Part shown: piece by piece, positions 16,701-23,741 of the stretch
Numbering within the stretch: the first letter of the stretch is position 1
How the letters are laid out: every line of letters starts with the position of its first letter
NCBI RefSeq assembly: GCF_900114085.1
Contig: NZ_FORU01000020.1
Location: forward strand, 1 to 37,867
DNA length: 37,867 nucleotides
Reading direction: 5' to 3'
Source of the DNA: Myroides guanonis
GTDB taxonomy: Bacteria > Bacteroidota > Bacteroidia > Flavobacteriales > Flavobacteriaceae
Program-made: the position numbers and the translations under genes
Notes under the pieces: model-generated
Told to the model about the DNA's origin: nothing
The model's input: the letters and a program-made list of their open reading frames with translations, nothing else
The model's database searches: none

Positions 16701-18809
16701 TAAATCTATCTTTTGGAAATCAGCGTCCATTTTTAGACTAATCTTTTCTTTTTCTAATTTTCCTGAAGCCTTTATATCCATAAGAACATTAGGATCCTTC
16801 ATAAAAATAGAAGCATCATAAATACCCTTATTAACTGTAGCATTTACCATCAAATCCTTATACTCGTAGCTATTAAAGCTCGCTGATAACAAATGAGCTG
16901 CTATTGTTGCATCAATTTGTTCTGGTTCAAAACTTTGACCAACAATATTAAGATTTAAGCTCACTGGCCCTAAAGAATCATTTTTCAATATATAGCCCAA
17001 GTCTAAACCTTGAACCACTCCATCGATCCTATACTTCTCCTTGTTTTTAAAACGTTGATCTAAATGCGCTACTAGTGATACACTTCCAGAACTAGAGTGA
17101 AGCTTTAAGTTTGTTTGAAAGCTATCAAGACCACCTTTAAATGTTCCTTTCAACTGGGCAGTTTTTGGAATTGCAATAGTATTTGGAATTATACCAGGTG
17201 GTACTAAAGCATTTAAATCCTTAGAACTACTTCTCAACTCCACAATATCTAAATCAAAGTAAGCCTTTTTAAAATCTGGCATTCCTTTTATACTTCCATT
17301 TACATTTGCCCTTGTTGTACCTAAGCCAGAAACAACCGCTTGTTTTATAATAAAATCACGAACTAATCCCTCTACTTCCAAAGTTGCATTAATAGTCGAA
17401 TTTCGAAAATTTCGTATCGCAGGTTGCTTGATTAAATCAGGCATTATCATCAATATATCTTGTACTCCTATATGAGAATCATTTAAAGAAACACTCATGG
17501 ATACACTACCCAAATCTTTAGTAAGTTGTTCTTGATTCAAATAATTGAATACAGCTTGCGTTTGAATTTTTGTATTTGGGGTACCTAAATAAAAATCTTT
17601 TAAGAATGCCTGTTGCTCTCCATAAAGAAAATAACCTTTTAGCTCGTCTACCATCAAGCCACTCTGCTCTGCTACAGCCAAATGCTTAAGGTTCCCTGAA
17701 ATAAAATTAGGGTCGAATTGAAAATCATTTAACTCAACCTCAATATTAGAAAAGTCCAAATGATTAAAATCAATTCCCTTCGCAGTCCTAACAAGATTTT
17801 CATTATCAAACTTAACCGCCAAACCTTTCAAGTCTAATTTCTTTAACCCAATTTTCCAATCAACATTATTATCAACGGCTAAGGAGTCATCAATATTAAT
17901 AGGTAATTCAACAAGTGGTCGTCTAAGGAGTGTAGCAAGAACTTTAGTATTATTCAATGAAATTCCATCAATCATAACCTCTTGATTTTCTAAATCTATT
18001 TTATCTATAGAGACATCAAGATTTCCTAATTTCAAATCAGCCAGTAGATGAGAAACCTCATCTTTATATTTTACATCAAAATCAGAGAGAAGTATAGTCC
18101 CTAACTGTATAATAGGCATGGAAGAATCTTTCTCTAAACTTTCATCTTCATTAATTCCCTCTACCCTTTCTTCCGTTTTCTTTCTATTATAATCAACAAT
18201 TAATCCATTCACTTCAATCTTTGGAATTGAAAAACTAGTTTTCTCCAAATCAAAAGTTTTAATTCTTGTTTTGAACGAATTTAACTTTAAAAACAAATTA
18301 TGTCCATCATAATCATCTAAAAAAGAAAGATCCATTCGTTTCAATTCTATCGTACCTAAGGCGATATTCCAAGTAGTACTGTCTTCTTCTTTTGGGTCTT
18401 CCGATGCAAATGCCTCTATTATATAATCAAAGTTAAACTTGCTATCAACATCTCTTTTTACGTTTGCTTTAAAACCGTCAAGTTCTATTGTATTAACCTC
18501 AACAGTATTACCTAACAATTTCAACATGCTTATATCTACACCGAGATACTCAGTATAAAGCAACGTATCTCCTTGCTGAGACTCTAAATACAGCCCCTTT
18601 ACTATAATCTTTTTGGGAAAAGAAATTTCAATGCGTTCTAATGAAATAGGAGTTCCTATTTTAGACTCTACAAATACAAGAGCCTTATCTTTAATTATAT
18701 TTTGAACAGATGGAATTTGTATAGCTACAATAATTGAGAGCAATAGAAAAAGTAGGATAGCTAAAATCCAAGCAGTAACTTTTACGATTTTTATGAGAGT
18801 ATTCTTCAA
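13755..18809 (-). CDS. tamB: TamB: AsmA-like translocation and assembly module protein
   Basis: A 1684-residue protein with an uncleaved signal anchor (about 11-31) and a very long periplasmic body of repeated beta strands. This is the form expected for a bridge-like AsmA/TamB protein spanning the periplasm. The C-terminal third carries the TamB (DUF490) domain, visible as GRYEFEEGAYSMSFNFLKRKF, TAVYEVNAAPIDLLQNQLA and FALLLLNRFVG, plus the final GSSFGIEGSE and SAEYMLSKDGRYMLRAYRK. A Lys/Glu-rich linker sits near residues 795-820. The start is TTG at 18809; no ATG is in frame before the upstream stop, and a -7 element 18 bases upstream supports it. The C-terminus (ERRKEKRELKEMIKEEKKN) is strongly charged. 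It is cotranscribed with tamL. Confidence 0.92.
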   Translation of the reverse strand: MKNTLIKIVKVTAWILAILLFLLLSIIVAIQIPSVQNIIKDKALVFVESKIGTPISLERIEISFPKKIIVKGLYLESQQGDTLLYTEYLGVDISMLKLLGNTVEVNTIELDGFKANVKRDVDSKFNFDYIIEAFASEDPKEEDSTTWNIALGTIELKRMDLSFLDDYDGHNLFLKLNSFKTRIKTFDLEKTSFSIPKIEVNGLIVDYNRKKTEERVEGINEDESLEKDSSMPIIQLGTILLSDFDVKYKDEVSHLLADLKLGNLDVSIDKIDLENQEVMIDGISLNNTKVLATLLRRPLVELPINIDDSLAVDNNVDWKIGLKKLDLKGLAVKFDNENLVRTAKGIDFNHLDFSNIEVELNDFQFDPNFISGNLKHLAVAEQSGLMVDELKGYFLYGEQQAFLKDFYLGTPNTKIQTQAVFNYLNQEQLTKDLGSVSMSVSLNDSHIGVQDILMIMPDLIKQPAIRNFRNSTINATLEVEGLVRDFIIKQAVVSGLGTTRANVNGSIKGMPDFKKAYFDLDIVELRSSSKDLNALVPPGIIPNTIAIPKTAQLKGTFKGGLDSFQTNLKLHSSSGSVSLVAHLDQRFKNKEKYRIDGVVQGLDLGYILKNDSLGPVSLNLNIVGQSFEPEQIDATIAAHLLSASFNSYEYKDLMVNATVNKGIYDASIFMKDPNVLMDIKASGKLEKEKISLKMDADFQKIDLYGLRIQDKPFAFLGKVKTDLNNIYPDELDGEVQIVDFAFADGSQVYALDTISLRAVSKPNLKQLILNSQLVDVIVEGDYKLTTLPEELTKSISKYFSLSSTNEEVVEKKATVKQNKEDAKEQVNQEVSFVIIVKENPIVNKMVPDLKELKPFYLDGVYKSATDYFQIHGELASVIYGGNTLRNIVFDLEPNGNRLDYFLDVARFENENLAIDKMALLGTIGDDLLTYDLELKDTDDKVRYEISGSLESFDDFMEVKLDPKGFMLNYDVWTVNPENVIQFGKEGIRANAFELNQNNSLIAIQSQEDRFDAPLKVNFRDFDIETITQMVKQDSVLVSGMIDGEVLLKNLNTEMYFESDLLVKNLKVLNTALGDLSAKVNNETTNSLQADIQLLGNDNKLGIHGKIALDEKTMDLNLVVDRLSMKTLESFTMGNLKDSGGYLSGNIALGGGFTAPTVDGKLLFNDVGFKVKALNAAFVDINETIDFTNRGIEFSNFSIADIDKNVLVIDGQILTKTYSDYSFNLDIKSEDFKAINSGEKDNDLYYGDLLLDTNIKIRGNLNKPVVSGVIGIDKGTDFTFVMPQEDPSIADREGIVEFINQKDLRLEETLKIQNEFNETEVKGLDVSIAIQIDKDAQFTIVIDKANGDKITIKGEGDLMGGIDPSGKTTLTGRYEFEEGAYSMSFNFLKRKFDVQKGSSIIWTGEPTAATLDLTAVYEVNAAPIDLLQNQLADLSPMQSNMYKQKIPFKTLLMMKGELMKPEITFDIQMPDGNVGVSGDVVSNTKTKLEQIRQQESELNKQVFALLLLNRFVGENPFESMAGGMSAESIARQSVSKILSDQLNNLAGNLIAGIELDFNLDSKEDYSTGEKENRTDLNIGVSKRLLNDRLKVTIGSSFGIEGSERENEQSTNIAGDISAEYMLSKDGRYMLRAYRKDEYQVALQGQVVETGVGFVITMSYEKFKEIFERRKEKRELKEMIKEEKKN

Positions 18810-18826
18810 GTTAGCATCTTTTTATT

Positions 18827-18834
18827 CAAAAATA
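18827..18834 (-). promoter_or_regulatory. Candidate -7 element of tamB-tamL
   Basis: Minus strand TATTTTTG, with no clear TTG upstream. It predicts a start near 18820, about 11 bases before the TTG start codon of tamB. Confidence 0.4.
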
Positions 18835-18900
18835 GCAAAAATCACTTTAAAATTAAGGGATTCATTCTTTTATTATACGGTAAATCGAAAAGTTAGGATA

Positions 18901-18926
18901 AAAAAAAAATCTCCTGAATGGAGATT
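18901..18926 (-). terminator. Terminator of the SRP RNA gene
   Basis: On the minus strand AATCTCC, loop ATTCA, GGAGATT, followed by a run of T (18901-18909 are all A on plus). It lies just after the SRP RNA body. Confidence 0.85.
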
Positions 18927-18935
18927 AAGAAAAAA

Positions 18936-19031
18936 TGGCAAGCGACCTACATCGCACCGCTACAACCACATACCTTTGCTGTGTTCCCACCCTGGAGGAG
19001 TCTGCAGGAGCTGGTCGTGTAGGACTTGCCA
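18936..19031 (-). ncRNA. ffs: Small signal recognition particle RNA (4.5S type)
   Basis: Minus strand, about 96 bases. The ends pair (TGGCAAG with CTTGCCA), as do further helix segments (CCTACA with TGTAGG). The tip is the conserved SRP domain IV that binds Ffh: CAGG, GTG, the tetraloop GGAA (18984-18987), CAC, AGCA. This matches the E. coli arrangement CAGG-UCC-GGAA-GGA-AGCA with a compensating change of the three closing pairs. There is no Alu domain, as expected of the small bacterial form. It has a perfect consensus promoter ending at 19035 and a strong terminator, so it is an independent unit. The exact 5' end is uncertain by a few bases. Confidence 0.93.
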
Positions 19032-19034
19032 GTG

Positions 19035-19064
19035 CAAATATACAATCTTTTTATATCTTAGCAA
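19035..19064 (-). promoter_or_regulatory. Promoter of the SRP RNA gene
   Basis: Minus strand: TTG (19064-19062), 19 bases, TATATTTG (19042-19035), a perfect consensus. The expected start at about 19028-19031 coincides with the 5' end of the folded RNA. Confidence 0.85.
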
Positions 19065-19084
19065 GTGATTTGAATCTTATAAAT

Positions 19085-19092
19085 TACATTTG
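19085..19092 (+). promoter_or_regulatory. Candidate -7 element of the cyclotransferase-family gene
   Basis: TACATTTG fits TAnnTTTG. The nearest TTG upstream (19070-19072) is only 12 bases away, so the -33 part is missing or weak. Confidence 0.4.
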
Positions 19093-19119
19093 TATATTGT
19101 TTAAAAATAAATGCACACT

Positions 19120-20199
19120 ATGAAAAAACACAATCTATTAATAATGTTTGCTTTAAGCGTGGTAATAGTATCTTGTAAAGACGGAAAAAAAGTTGAAAAA
19201 AATAATTTTTCTATCAACACAAGTCATCTAAAGCAACTTTATCATTCAAATGATGTATTAAAACTTGACATTAAAACAACCGAAAACACCGAAATAGATT
19301 CTGTTGCTTATTATCTTAATGATAAAAAAATCGGAACTTCTCTAGAAAACAAAACTCTTGAATATAGTTTAAACAATGAAAAATTCGGCCCAATCAACAT
19401 TCAGGCTATGGTTTTTCAAAATAATCAAACAGAAGAGGTTTTATCTAAAATTGAACTTGCTCCTGCAAATGCTCCTAAAGTAAAAAAATATAAAATTTTA
19501 AATACATATCCACACGACCCTAAGGCTTACACTCAAGGATTGGAATTTCATAATGGCTTTTTGTACGAAAGCACAGGGAATGGTGAAGGTGCAGGAACTA
19601 GAACAAAAGGAATTTCCAGCGTTCGAAAAGTAAATCACAAAACAGGAGAAGTTATTCAAATAACTGAATTACCTGAATCCATCTTCGGTGAAGGTCTTAC
19701 TGTTTTAAACAATAAAATTTATCAGCTTACTTATCTTAATAATGAAGCTTATGTATATAATATAGAAACGCTTCAAAAAGAGCAAACTCTACCCTATTTC
19801 AAAAAAATGGAGGGTTGGGGACTAACCAATGACGGCACTAACTTATACATGTCAGATGGTACAGAAAAAATCTACATCGTTGACCCGAAAACCTTAAAAG
19901 AAATTGACTTCATCAACATTTACACTCAAAACACAAAAGTTCAGGCTGTAAACGAACTCGAATGGGTAAACGGTAAGATATACGCCAATTTCTATGGCAG
20001 CGCCGCAATTGCTGTAATCGATCCAAAAACAGGTGCTGTTGAAGCTGTAATTGACTTTTCTGATTTATATAATAAAGTAACGAGACATCCTGACTTAGAT
20101 GTTTTCAATGGAATTGCCTACAATCCAGGAACCAAAACTTTTTTTGTAACTGGAAAAAACTGGGATAAAATGTTTGAAATTGAATTTACAGAAGAATAG
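19120..20199 (+). CDS. Glutaminyl-peptide cyclotransferase family lipoprotein
   Basis: A 359-residue predicted lipoprotein of the plant/bacterial-type glutaminyl cyclase family (beta-propeller, Pfam Glu_cyclase_2). Enzymes of this family turn N-terminal glutamine into pyroglutamate. The signal is MKKHNLLIMFALSVVIVSC with lipid Cys19. After an N-terminal beta-rich region (about 25-115) the propeller begins at YPHDPKAYTQGLEF. Other family landmarks are FGEGLTVLNNKIYQLTY, GWGLTNDGTNLYMSDGT, NELEWVNGKIYANFYGS and FNGIAYNPGTKTFFVTGK. ATG 19120 is preferred to the in-frame ATG at 19111 because it gives a standard Lys-Lys signal peptide. It is monocistronic and ends at a strong hairpin. The substrate in this organism is unknown. 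Confidence 0.9.
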   Translation: MKKHNLLIMFALSVVIVSCKDGKKVEKNNFSINTSHLKQLYHSNDVLKLDIKTTENTEIDSVAYYLNDKKIGTSLENKTLEYSLNNEKFGPINIQAMVFQNNQTEEVLSKIELAPANAPKVKKYKILNTYPHDPKAYTQGLEFHNGFLYESTGNGEGAGTRTKGISSVRKVNHKTGEVIQITELPESIFGEGLTVLNNKIYQLTYLNNEAYVYNIETLQKEQTLPYFKKMEGWGLTNDGTNLYMSDGTEKIYIVDPKTLKEIDFINIYTQNTKVQAVNELEWVNGKIYANFYGSAAIAVIDPKTGAVEAVIDFSDLYNKVTRHPDLDVFNGIAYNPGTKTFFVTGKNWDKMFEIEFTEE

Positions 20200-20216
20200 A
20201 TTCAAATTTTTTCCAC

Positions 20217-20256
20217 AACATAAAAGAGACCTCAATTACGAGGTCTCTTTTATGTT
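20217..20256. terminator. Bidirectional terminator
   Basis: A perfect 17-bp stem (20217-20233 with 20240-20256, core AAAAGAGACCTC) around the loop AATTAC, between two convergent genes. Confidence 0.9.
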
Positions 20257-20304
20257 ATAAACTACCTTAAATAGTATCTAAAATCACTTTAAAATCTTTG
20301 CGAA

Positions 20305-21372
20305 TTATCTATTATCACTCTCTTCCTCTTTTCCTTCTTCTATACGCTTATTCACTTCCTGCATTTCTCCCTTATCTAAATTCTGAACCTCTTCGTCCTG
20401 CTCTTCAGAATGTTTATCAATATAAAAAGTAAATCCAACTGGAAAGTGATCTGACCCAATACTAGGATATGTCGAAAGCATATCTATGAACACATCAGCA
20501 CTATGAAATAACAAATCAAGAGGAACCCTAAAAAACCAATACTTCGTATGAAACGTAGATAAGACTCCTCTTCCAATCCTAGCATCAATTAACCTGCTAG
20601 TTTTTTTAAACAAAATAGAGGATTTTGCCCAAGCAACATTATTAAAATCTCCAGTAACAACAACGGGTAATTTATAGTCCCTAATTCTTTTGGCTACACT
20701 AAGTAAATCTCCATCACGCTCTTTAGACGTTTCCTCTTCTGTGGGACTCGGAGGAGGAGGATGAACACCAAAAAACACAAAACGATGCCCATCATTTGTT
20801 TCTAGCTCAACCTCAATACTAGGTAAATCATCAGACACAAAATAATGTACTTGCTTTTTATACACCTTTAACTTCGTAAAAAAATGCATCCCATATGTGT
20901 TTTCTAAAGTAACTTTCACATGTTCCGGATAATCCTTTTCGAGTACCCTCATTGCCCCTTCCCAATGACTATCACTTTCCATAGTTAGAAAAACATCTGG
21001 TTGTTCTCTGCGAATCAAATCATTAAACTTATCAAACTCCTTGTTGAATTGGTATATATTACATGATATCACTTTAACAATTTCCGAGGCTTTCTCGGTT
21101 TTATCAAACTTGGTTACTCTCCAGAACTTAGTAAATCTTATTAAGAGATATATGTGATATATTAGAAGCCCAAATTGAATAATTTGAAAACACCATAATT
21201 CAGGATTATCTGATAAGTAAAACGAACTAACTATCAACACACCAATTTGAAGAGGTATTAATTGTAATTTTAAAAACTCTGCTACCCGAAAAATCCAATG
21301 GGGATTTGAGATGAACGGCAATAAACTCACCAAAATTAAGAATGCTGAAAACAGTTGCAGTGCTAAAACCAT
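20305..21372 (-). CDS. Membrane-anchored endonuclease/exonuclease/phosphatase family protein
   Basis: A 355-residue protein with three hydrophobic segments at the N-terminus (about 4-21, 36-53, 62-80) and a soluble EEP-fold domain (about 97-320). Active-site positions of the superfamily are present: Glu132 (LTMESDS), His204 (FGVHPPPP), Asp242 and Asn244 (VTGDFNNVAW), Asp286 (PLDLLFHS) and the SDH triad GSDHFPV (306-312). The fold covers nucleases, phosphodiesterases and lipid phosphatases, and the substrate cannot be read from the sequence. Membrane anchoring favours an envelope or lipid role. The C-terminus (about 320-355) is a highly charged Glu/Lys tail. The family assignment is firm, the function open. 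Confidence 0.85.
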   Translation of the reverse strand: MVLALQLFSAFLILVSLLPFISNPHWIFRVAEFLKLQLIPLQIGVLIVSSFYLSDNPELWCFQIIQFGLLIYHIYLLIRFTKFWRVTKFDKTEKASEIVKVISCNIYQFNKEFDKFNDLIRREQPDVFLTMESDSHWEGAMRVLEKDYPEHVKVTLENTYGMHFFTKLKVYKKQVHYFVSDDLPSIEVELETNDGHRFVFFGVHPPPPSPTEEETSKERDGDLLSVAKRIRDYKLPVVVTGDFNNVAWAKSSILFKKTSRLIDARIGRGVLSTFHTKYWFFRVPLDLLFHSADVFIDMLSTYPSIGSDHFPVGFTFYIDKHSEEQDEEVQNLDKGEMQEVNKRIEEGKEEESDNR

Positions 21373-21396
21373 ACAGAATCTTATTTATTACTCTAT

Positions 21397-21404
21397 CAAA
21401 TATA
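21397..21404 (-). promoter_or_regulatory. Candidate -7 element of the EEP-family gene
   Basis: Minus strand TATATTTG about 25 bases before the ATG, a full -7 match. No TTG at the expected distance. Confidence 0.45.
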
Positions 21405-21488
21405 TAAAAAAGCCCTATTAATATAGAAAAATATTTTACTCATAAACACCTGTACTTCAATCCTTCAAAAGAAAATAATCTAGAAGCA

Positions 21489-21515
21489 AAAAAGAGGCTA
21501 TAAAAGCCTCTTTTT
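21489..21515 (-). terminator. Terminator of the KamA-family gene
   Basis: AAAAAGAGGC (21489-21498), loop TATAAAA, GCCTCTTTTT (21506-21515). It stands 21 bases after the stop codon at 21536. Confidence 0.85.
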
Positions 21516-21535
21516 AAATAATACGAATGAAAGTT

Positions 21536-22891
21536 TTAAACTTCCATACCCGCTTCTTCTTTAATAAGATTCATTTCTTCTTCAAAGAAAAAAGAATCTC
21601 CAAATGCTGGTTTTAAATCATGCATCCAATATGCTTCAGGGTCATATTTTGCAAAGAAAGGCCGTGATGCCCAATCTGGATTCCTACCTTGTATCATTTG
21701 TAAGGAAAACACTTTTTCCATTTTGCCGTTTATTGGTATTTCTGTCACCCCAAGTATTTGTACTTTTCCAGGAGTACAAGACATACTTGGTCCACGAACT
21801 GTTCTACAAACTCCACTAACCGAAGTGTATGCTTTTTGAAATATTTCCCACGTCTTTTCTAAAGGAACTTCAAAATAATGCTTTGCTCCCGTATCTCGTT
21901 CTACGAACATATAATAAGGAATCATCCCCATATTAACCTGCTCTCTCCACATAGTACTCCAAACTTCTGAATCATCATTTATTCCTTTAATTAATGGAGA
22001 TTGAGTTCGAATCTGAACACCTGCTGCTAATAAACGTTTCACAGCTTCTTTCACGGCTGGGGTACGCAATTCCATATAATGATTAAAATGAGCCATAATA
22101 GAAATATTAATACCACTATCTATCACTCTTTTAAACAAATCTAAAAATTCATCAGCGTCTTTATCATTAATGAATTTATAAGGCCAAAACCCAAGTGATT
22201 TTGTTCCAATTCTTATAGTCTGAACATTAGTATTATGATTTCCATCTAAAAAAGGATCTAAATACTGTTTAAAAACTTTAAAACTCATAATCATCGGATC
22301 TCCTCCAGTAAAAAGAATATCTGTTACCTCTTGATGTTCTTGTAAGTAGCGCATCAATAACTCTGTTTCACGAGCTGCAAACTTCAACTCATCAAGCCCC
22401 ACGAATTGAGCCCATCTAAAACAAAAAGTACAATAACTATGGCATGTTTGTCCTGAACTAGGAAAAAACAATACCGTTTCTCTATACTTATGCTGAACAC
22501 CTGTTAATTTAACTCCATCAATCTCTGGAACATTCATTTCCATTTGCCCTGCAGGATGTGGATTCAAAGAGTACCTAATTTCATCAGCTTGTTTTTTAAT
22601 AGTCTCCTTATCGCTAGTCTCTGCTAATACCGATTCCATCTTAATGAAATCTTTTTCTTCGAGCATCTCTCTTTTTGGAAAAGTAAGATGAAAAATGGGG
22701 TCTGTCTTATAATTTACCCAATCAATCAATTCATCAATCACATAATTATTCACCTTAAAAGGCAATACGTTCCCAACCACCTCTATCTCATGTTGTTCTT
22801 GTTCAGAAAGGTTAGAAATTTGCGGTATTTTTCTAAAATTATTTAAAGAAAACGCCTTGTACTTCTTTTGAAAATCGAATTCATCACTCAT
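21536..22891 (-). CDS. KamA (lysine 2,3-aminomutase-like) family radical SAM protein
   Basis: A 451-residue radical SAM enzyme of the KamA family. The iron-sulfur cluster motif is C150-x3-C154-x2-C157 (CHSYCTFC), followed by FTGGDPM (194-200), the SAM-binding glycine motif. The family uses a PLP lysine in a Gly-rich loop near the C-terminus; Lys376 in CTPGKVQILG is the best match, but the loop is shorter than the usual PGGGGK. The N-terminal helical region with NPHPAGQMEMNVP fits the family. Lysine, glutamate and other aminomutases share this architecture, so the substrate is not assigned. No beta-lysine acetyltransferase (AblB) or lysine fermentation gene is adjacent. It is monocistronic with an unusually long 5' region. 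Confidence 0.85.
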   Translation of the reverse strand: MSDEFDFQKKYKAFSLNNFRKIPQISNLSEQEQHEIEVVGNVLPFKVNNYVIDELIDWVNYKTDPIFHLTFPKREMLEEKDFIKMESVLAETSDKETIKKQADEIRYSLNPHPAGQMEMNVPEIDGVKLTGVQHKYRETVLFFPSSGQTCHSYCTFCFRWAQFVGLDELKFAARETELLMRYLQEHQEVTDILFTGGDPMIMSFKVFKQYLDPFLDGNHNTNVQTIRIGTKSLGFWPYKFINDKDADEFLDLFKRVIDSGINISIMAHFNHYMELRTPAVKEAVKRLLAAGVQIRTQSPLIKGINDDSEVWSTMWREQVNMGMIPYYMFVERDTGAKHYFEVPLEKTWEIFQKAYTSVSGVCRTVRGPSMSCTPGKVQILGVTEIPINGKMEKVFSLQMIQGRNPDWASRPFFAKYDPEAYWMHDLKPAFGDSFFFEEEMNLIKEEAGMEV

Positions 22892-23131
22892 AATTGTAAT
22901 TTTTAATATATAACAAAACTCCCCCCTATTTAGGAAGTTTTTTTTTCTCGGATTAGAATGTATTACGCACTAAAAGAGAATACGAAAAAACGTATTACAC
23001 AGAATAGAAAATGTGCGATATTAAAAGGAAGACCTAAAGGCAATTCCAATAGAAAAACAGTTGTTTTTCTAATTATTGCAGAATATACAAAAAATAGATT
23101 AATTTGTATGTTAAAAATATAAATATAACAA
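22892..23131 (-). other. Long palindrome-rich leader of the KamA-family gene
   Basis: About 240 bases between the predicted transcript start and the ATG, with no gene. Two clear dyads are present. One is AATACG (22979-22984) with CGTATT (22991-22996) around six A. The other is a 22-base near-perfect palindrome at 23050-23071, TAGAAAAACA, GT, TGTTTTTCTA. The short loop of the second suits a protein-binding site as well as a hairpin. GTATTACRC occurs twice (near 22970 and 22993). Confidence 0.45.
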
Positions 23132-23171
23132 CAAAACTAGTTCATTTTGCATTATCAGCAACAAAACTAGT
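23129..23171 (-). repeat. 13-base direct repeat, 30 bases apart, in the kamA-family promoter
   Basis: CAACAAAACTAGT occurs at 23129-23141 and again at 23159-23171 with no mismatch. On the minus strand each copy carries a -7 element TAGTTTTG followed by TTG. The promoter at 23132-23161 is built from one half of each copy. Confidence 0.8.
23132..23161 (-). promoter_or_regulatory. Promoter of the KamA-family gene
   Basis: Minus strand: TTG (23161-23159), 19 bases, TAGTTTTG (23139-23132). The TTG belongs to the upstream copy of the 13-base repeat and the -7 element to the downstream copy. Confidence 0.6.
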
Positions 23172-23208
23172 ATTCAAAAGGAAGATAAATCAGAAAAATA
23201 GAAATAAA

Positions 23209-23235
23209 AAAAGTCACCCTTTTGAGGTGACTTTT
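23209..23235 (-). terminator. Terminator of rpmE
   Basis: AAAAGTCACC (23209-23218), loop CTTTTGA, GGTGACTTTT (23226-23235), followed on the minus strand by more T. It lies 20 bases after the rpmE stop. Confidence 0.88.
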
Positions 23236-23254
23236 CTTTATCTTGAATTCAGAA

Positions 23255-23506
23255 TTATTTACTGAATTTAGCGTATTTAGTTTTGAACTTGTCAATACGT
23301 CCTGCAGTATCGATAAGTTTAGATTTACCAGTATAGAATGGGTGAGATGTACGAGAAATCTCCATTTTGTATACAGGGTATTCTACTCCATCAACTTCGA
23401 TAGTTTCTTTTGTATCTACTGTTGATTTTGTGATGAATACGTCATCATTTGACATATCTTTAAACGCTACTAATCTGTAATTTTCTGGGTGAATACCTTT
23501 TTTCAT
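23255..23506 (-). CDS. rpmE2: 50S ribosomal protein L31, type B (zinc-free)
   Basis: An 83-residue ribosomal protein with the L31 signature [15 protein letters not shown] at the start and [21 protein letters not shown] in the second half. There are no cysteines, so it is the C-minus (type B) form that does not bind zinc. Type B proteins carry the insert seen here at about 20-45. The gene is monocistronic with a consensus promoter, a leader of about 105 bases and a strong terminator. In organisms with both forms the type B gene is often zinc-repressed. Whether a second L31 exists here cannot be seen from this window. Confidence 0.96.
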   Translation of the reverse strand: MKKGIHPENYRLVAFKDMSNDDVFITKSTVDTKETIEVDGVEYPVYKMEISRTSHPFYTGKSKLIDTAGRIDKFKTKYAKFSK

Positions 23507-23611
23507 GATGTAAATCTTTTAAATTGATAGTTATTTTCCGTCTCGAAGCTTTCGTATTTCTAGAAAGGTATAAACTTCCGATAACTTTTTGTTTAATAAT
23601 TGTTTTATTTC
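23507..23611 (-). promoter_or_regulatory. Candidate structured leader of rpmE2
   Basis: The predicted transcript begins near 23611 and has about 105 untranslated bases. AGTTAT/ATAACT (23529-23534 and 23581-23586) could close a domain that contains CGAAGCTTTCG and TTTCTAGAAA hairpins. Autoregulatory leaders are known for L31 in other phyla. I do not recognise this as a named class, and the fold is only a proposal. Confidence 0.3.
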
Positions 23612-23617
23612 AATTTG

Positions 23618-23646
23618 CAAATTTACAATTTAAATCCAATTTTCAA
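23618..23646 (-). promoter_or_regulatory. Promoter of rpmE2
   Basis: Minus strand: TTG (23646-23644), 18 bases, TAAATTTG (23625-23618). Confidence 0.7.
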
Positions 23647-23709
23647 AGAATAGTCTAGTTAATTTTGATTTGATTTTTAAATTCCTACTGAGTTTATAGC
23701 TCAATTCCC

Positions 23710-23717
23710 TATATTTG
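23710..23717 (+). promoter_or_regulatory. -7 element of the DUF4199-GT2-mutase-ABC operon
   Basis: TATATTTG, with CTG (23688-23690) 19 bases upstream in place of TTG. The expected start near 23723 lies after the in-frame TTG at 23715, so translation should begin at ATG 23742. Confidence 0.5.
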
Positions 23718-23741
23718 TACGTTATATACCGTAATTTTATT

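Noticed and set aside
18793..19123. Two plus-strand frames across the SRP RNA
   Set aside because: They are antisense to a clear SRP RNA with promoter and terminator; the apparent protein is translated RNA-gene sequence.
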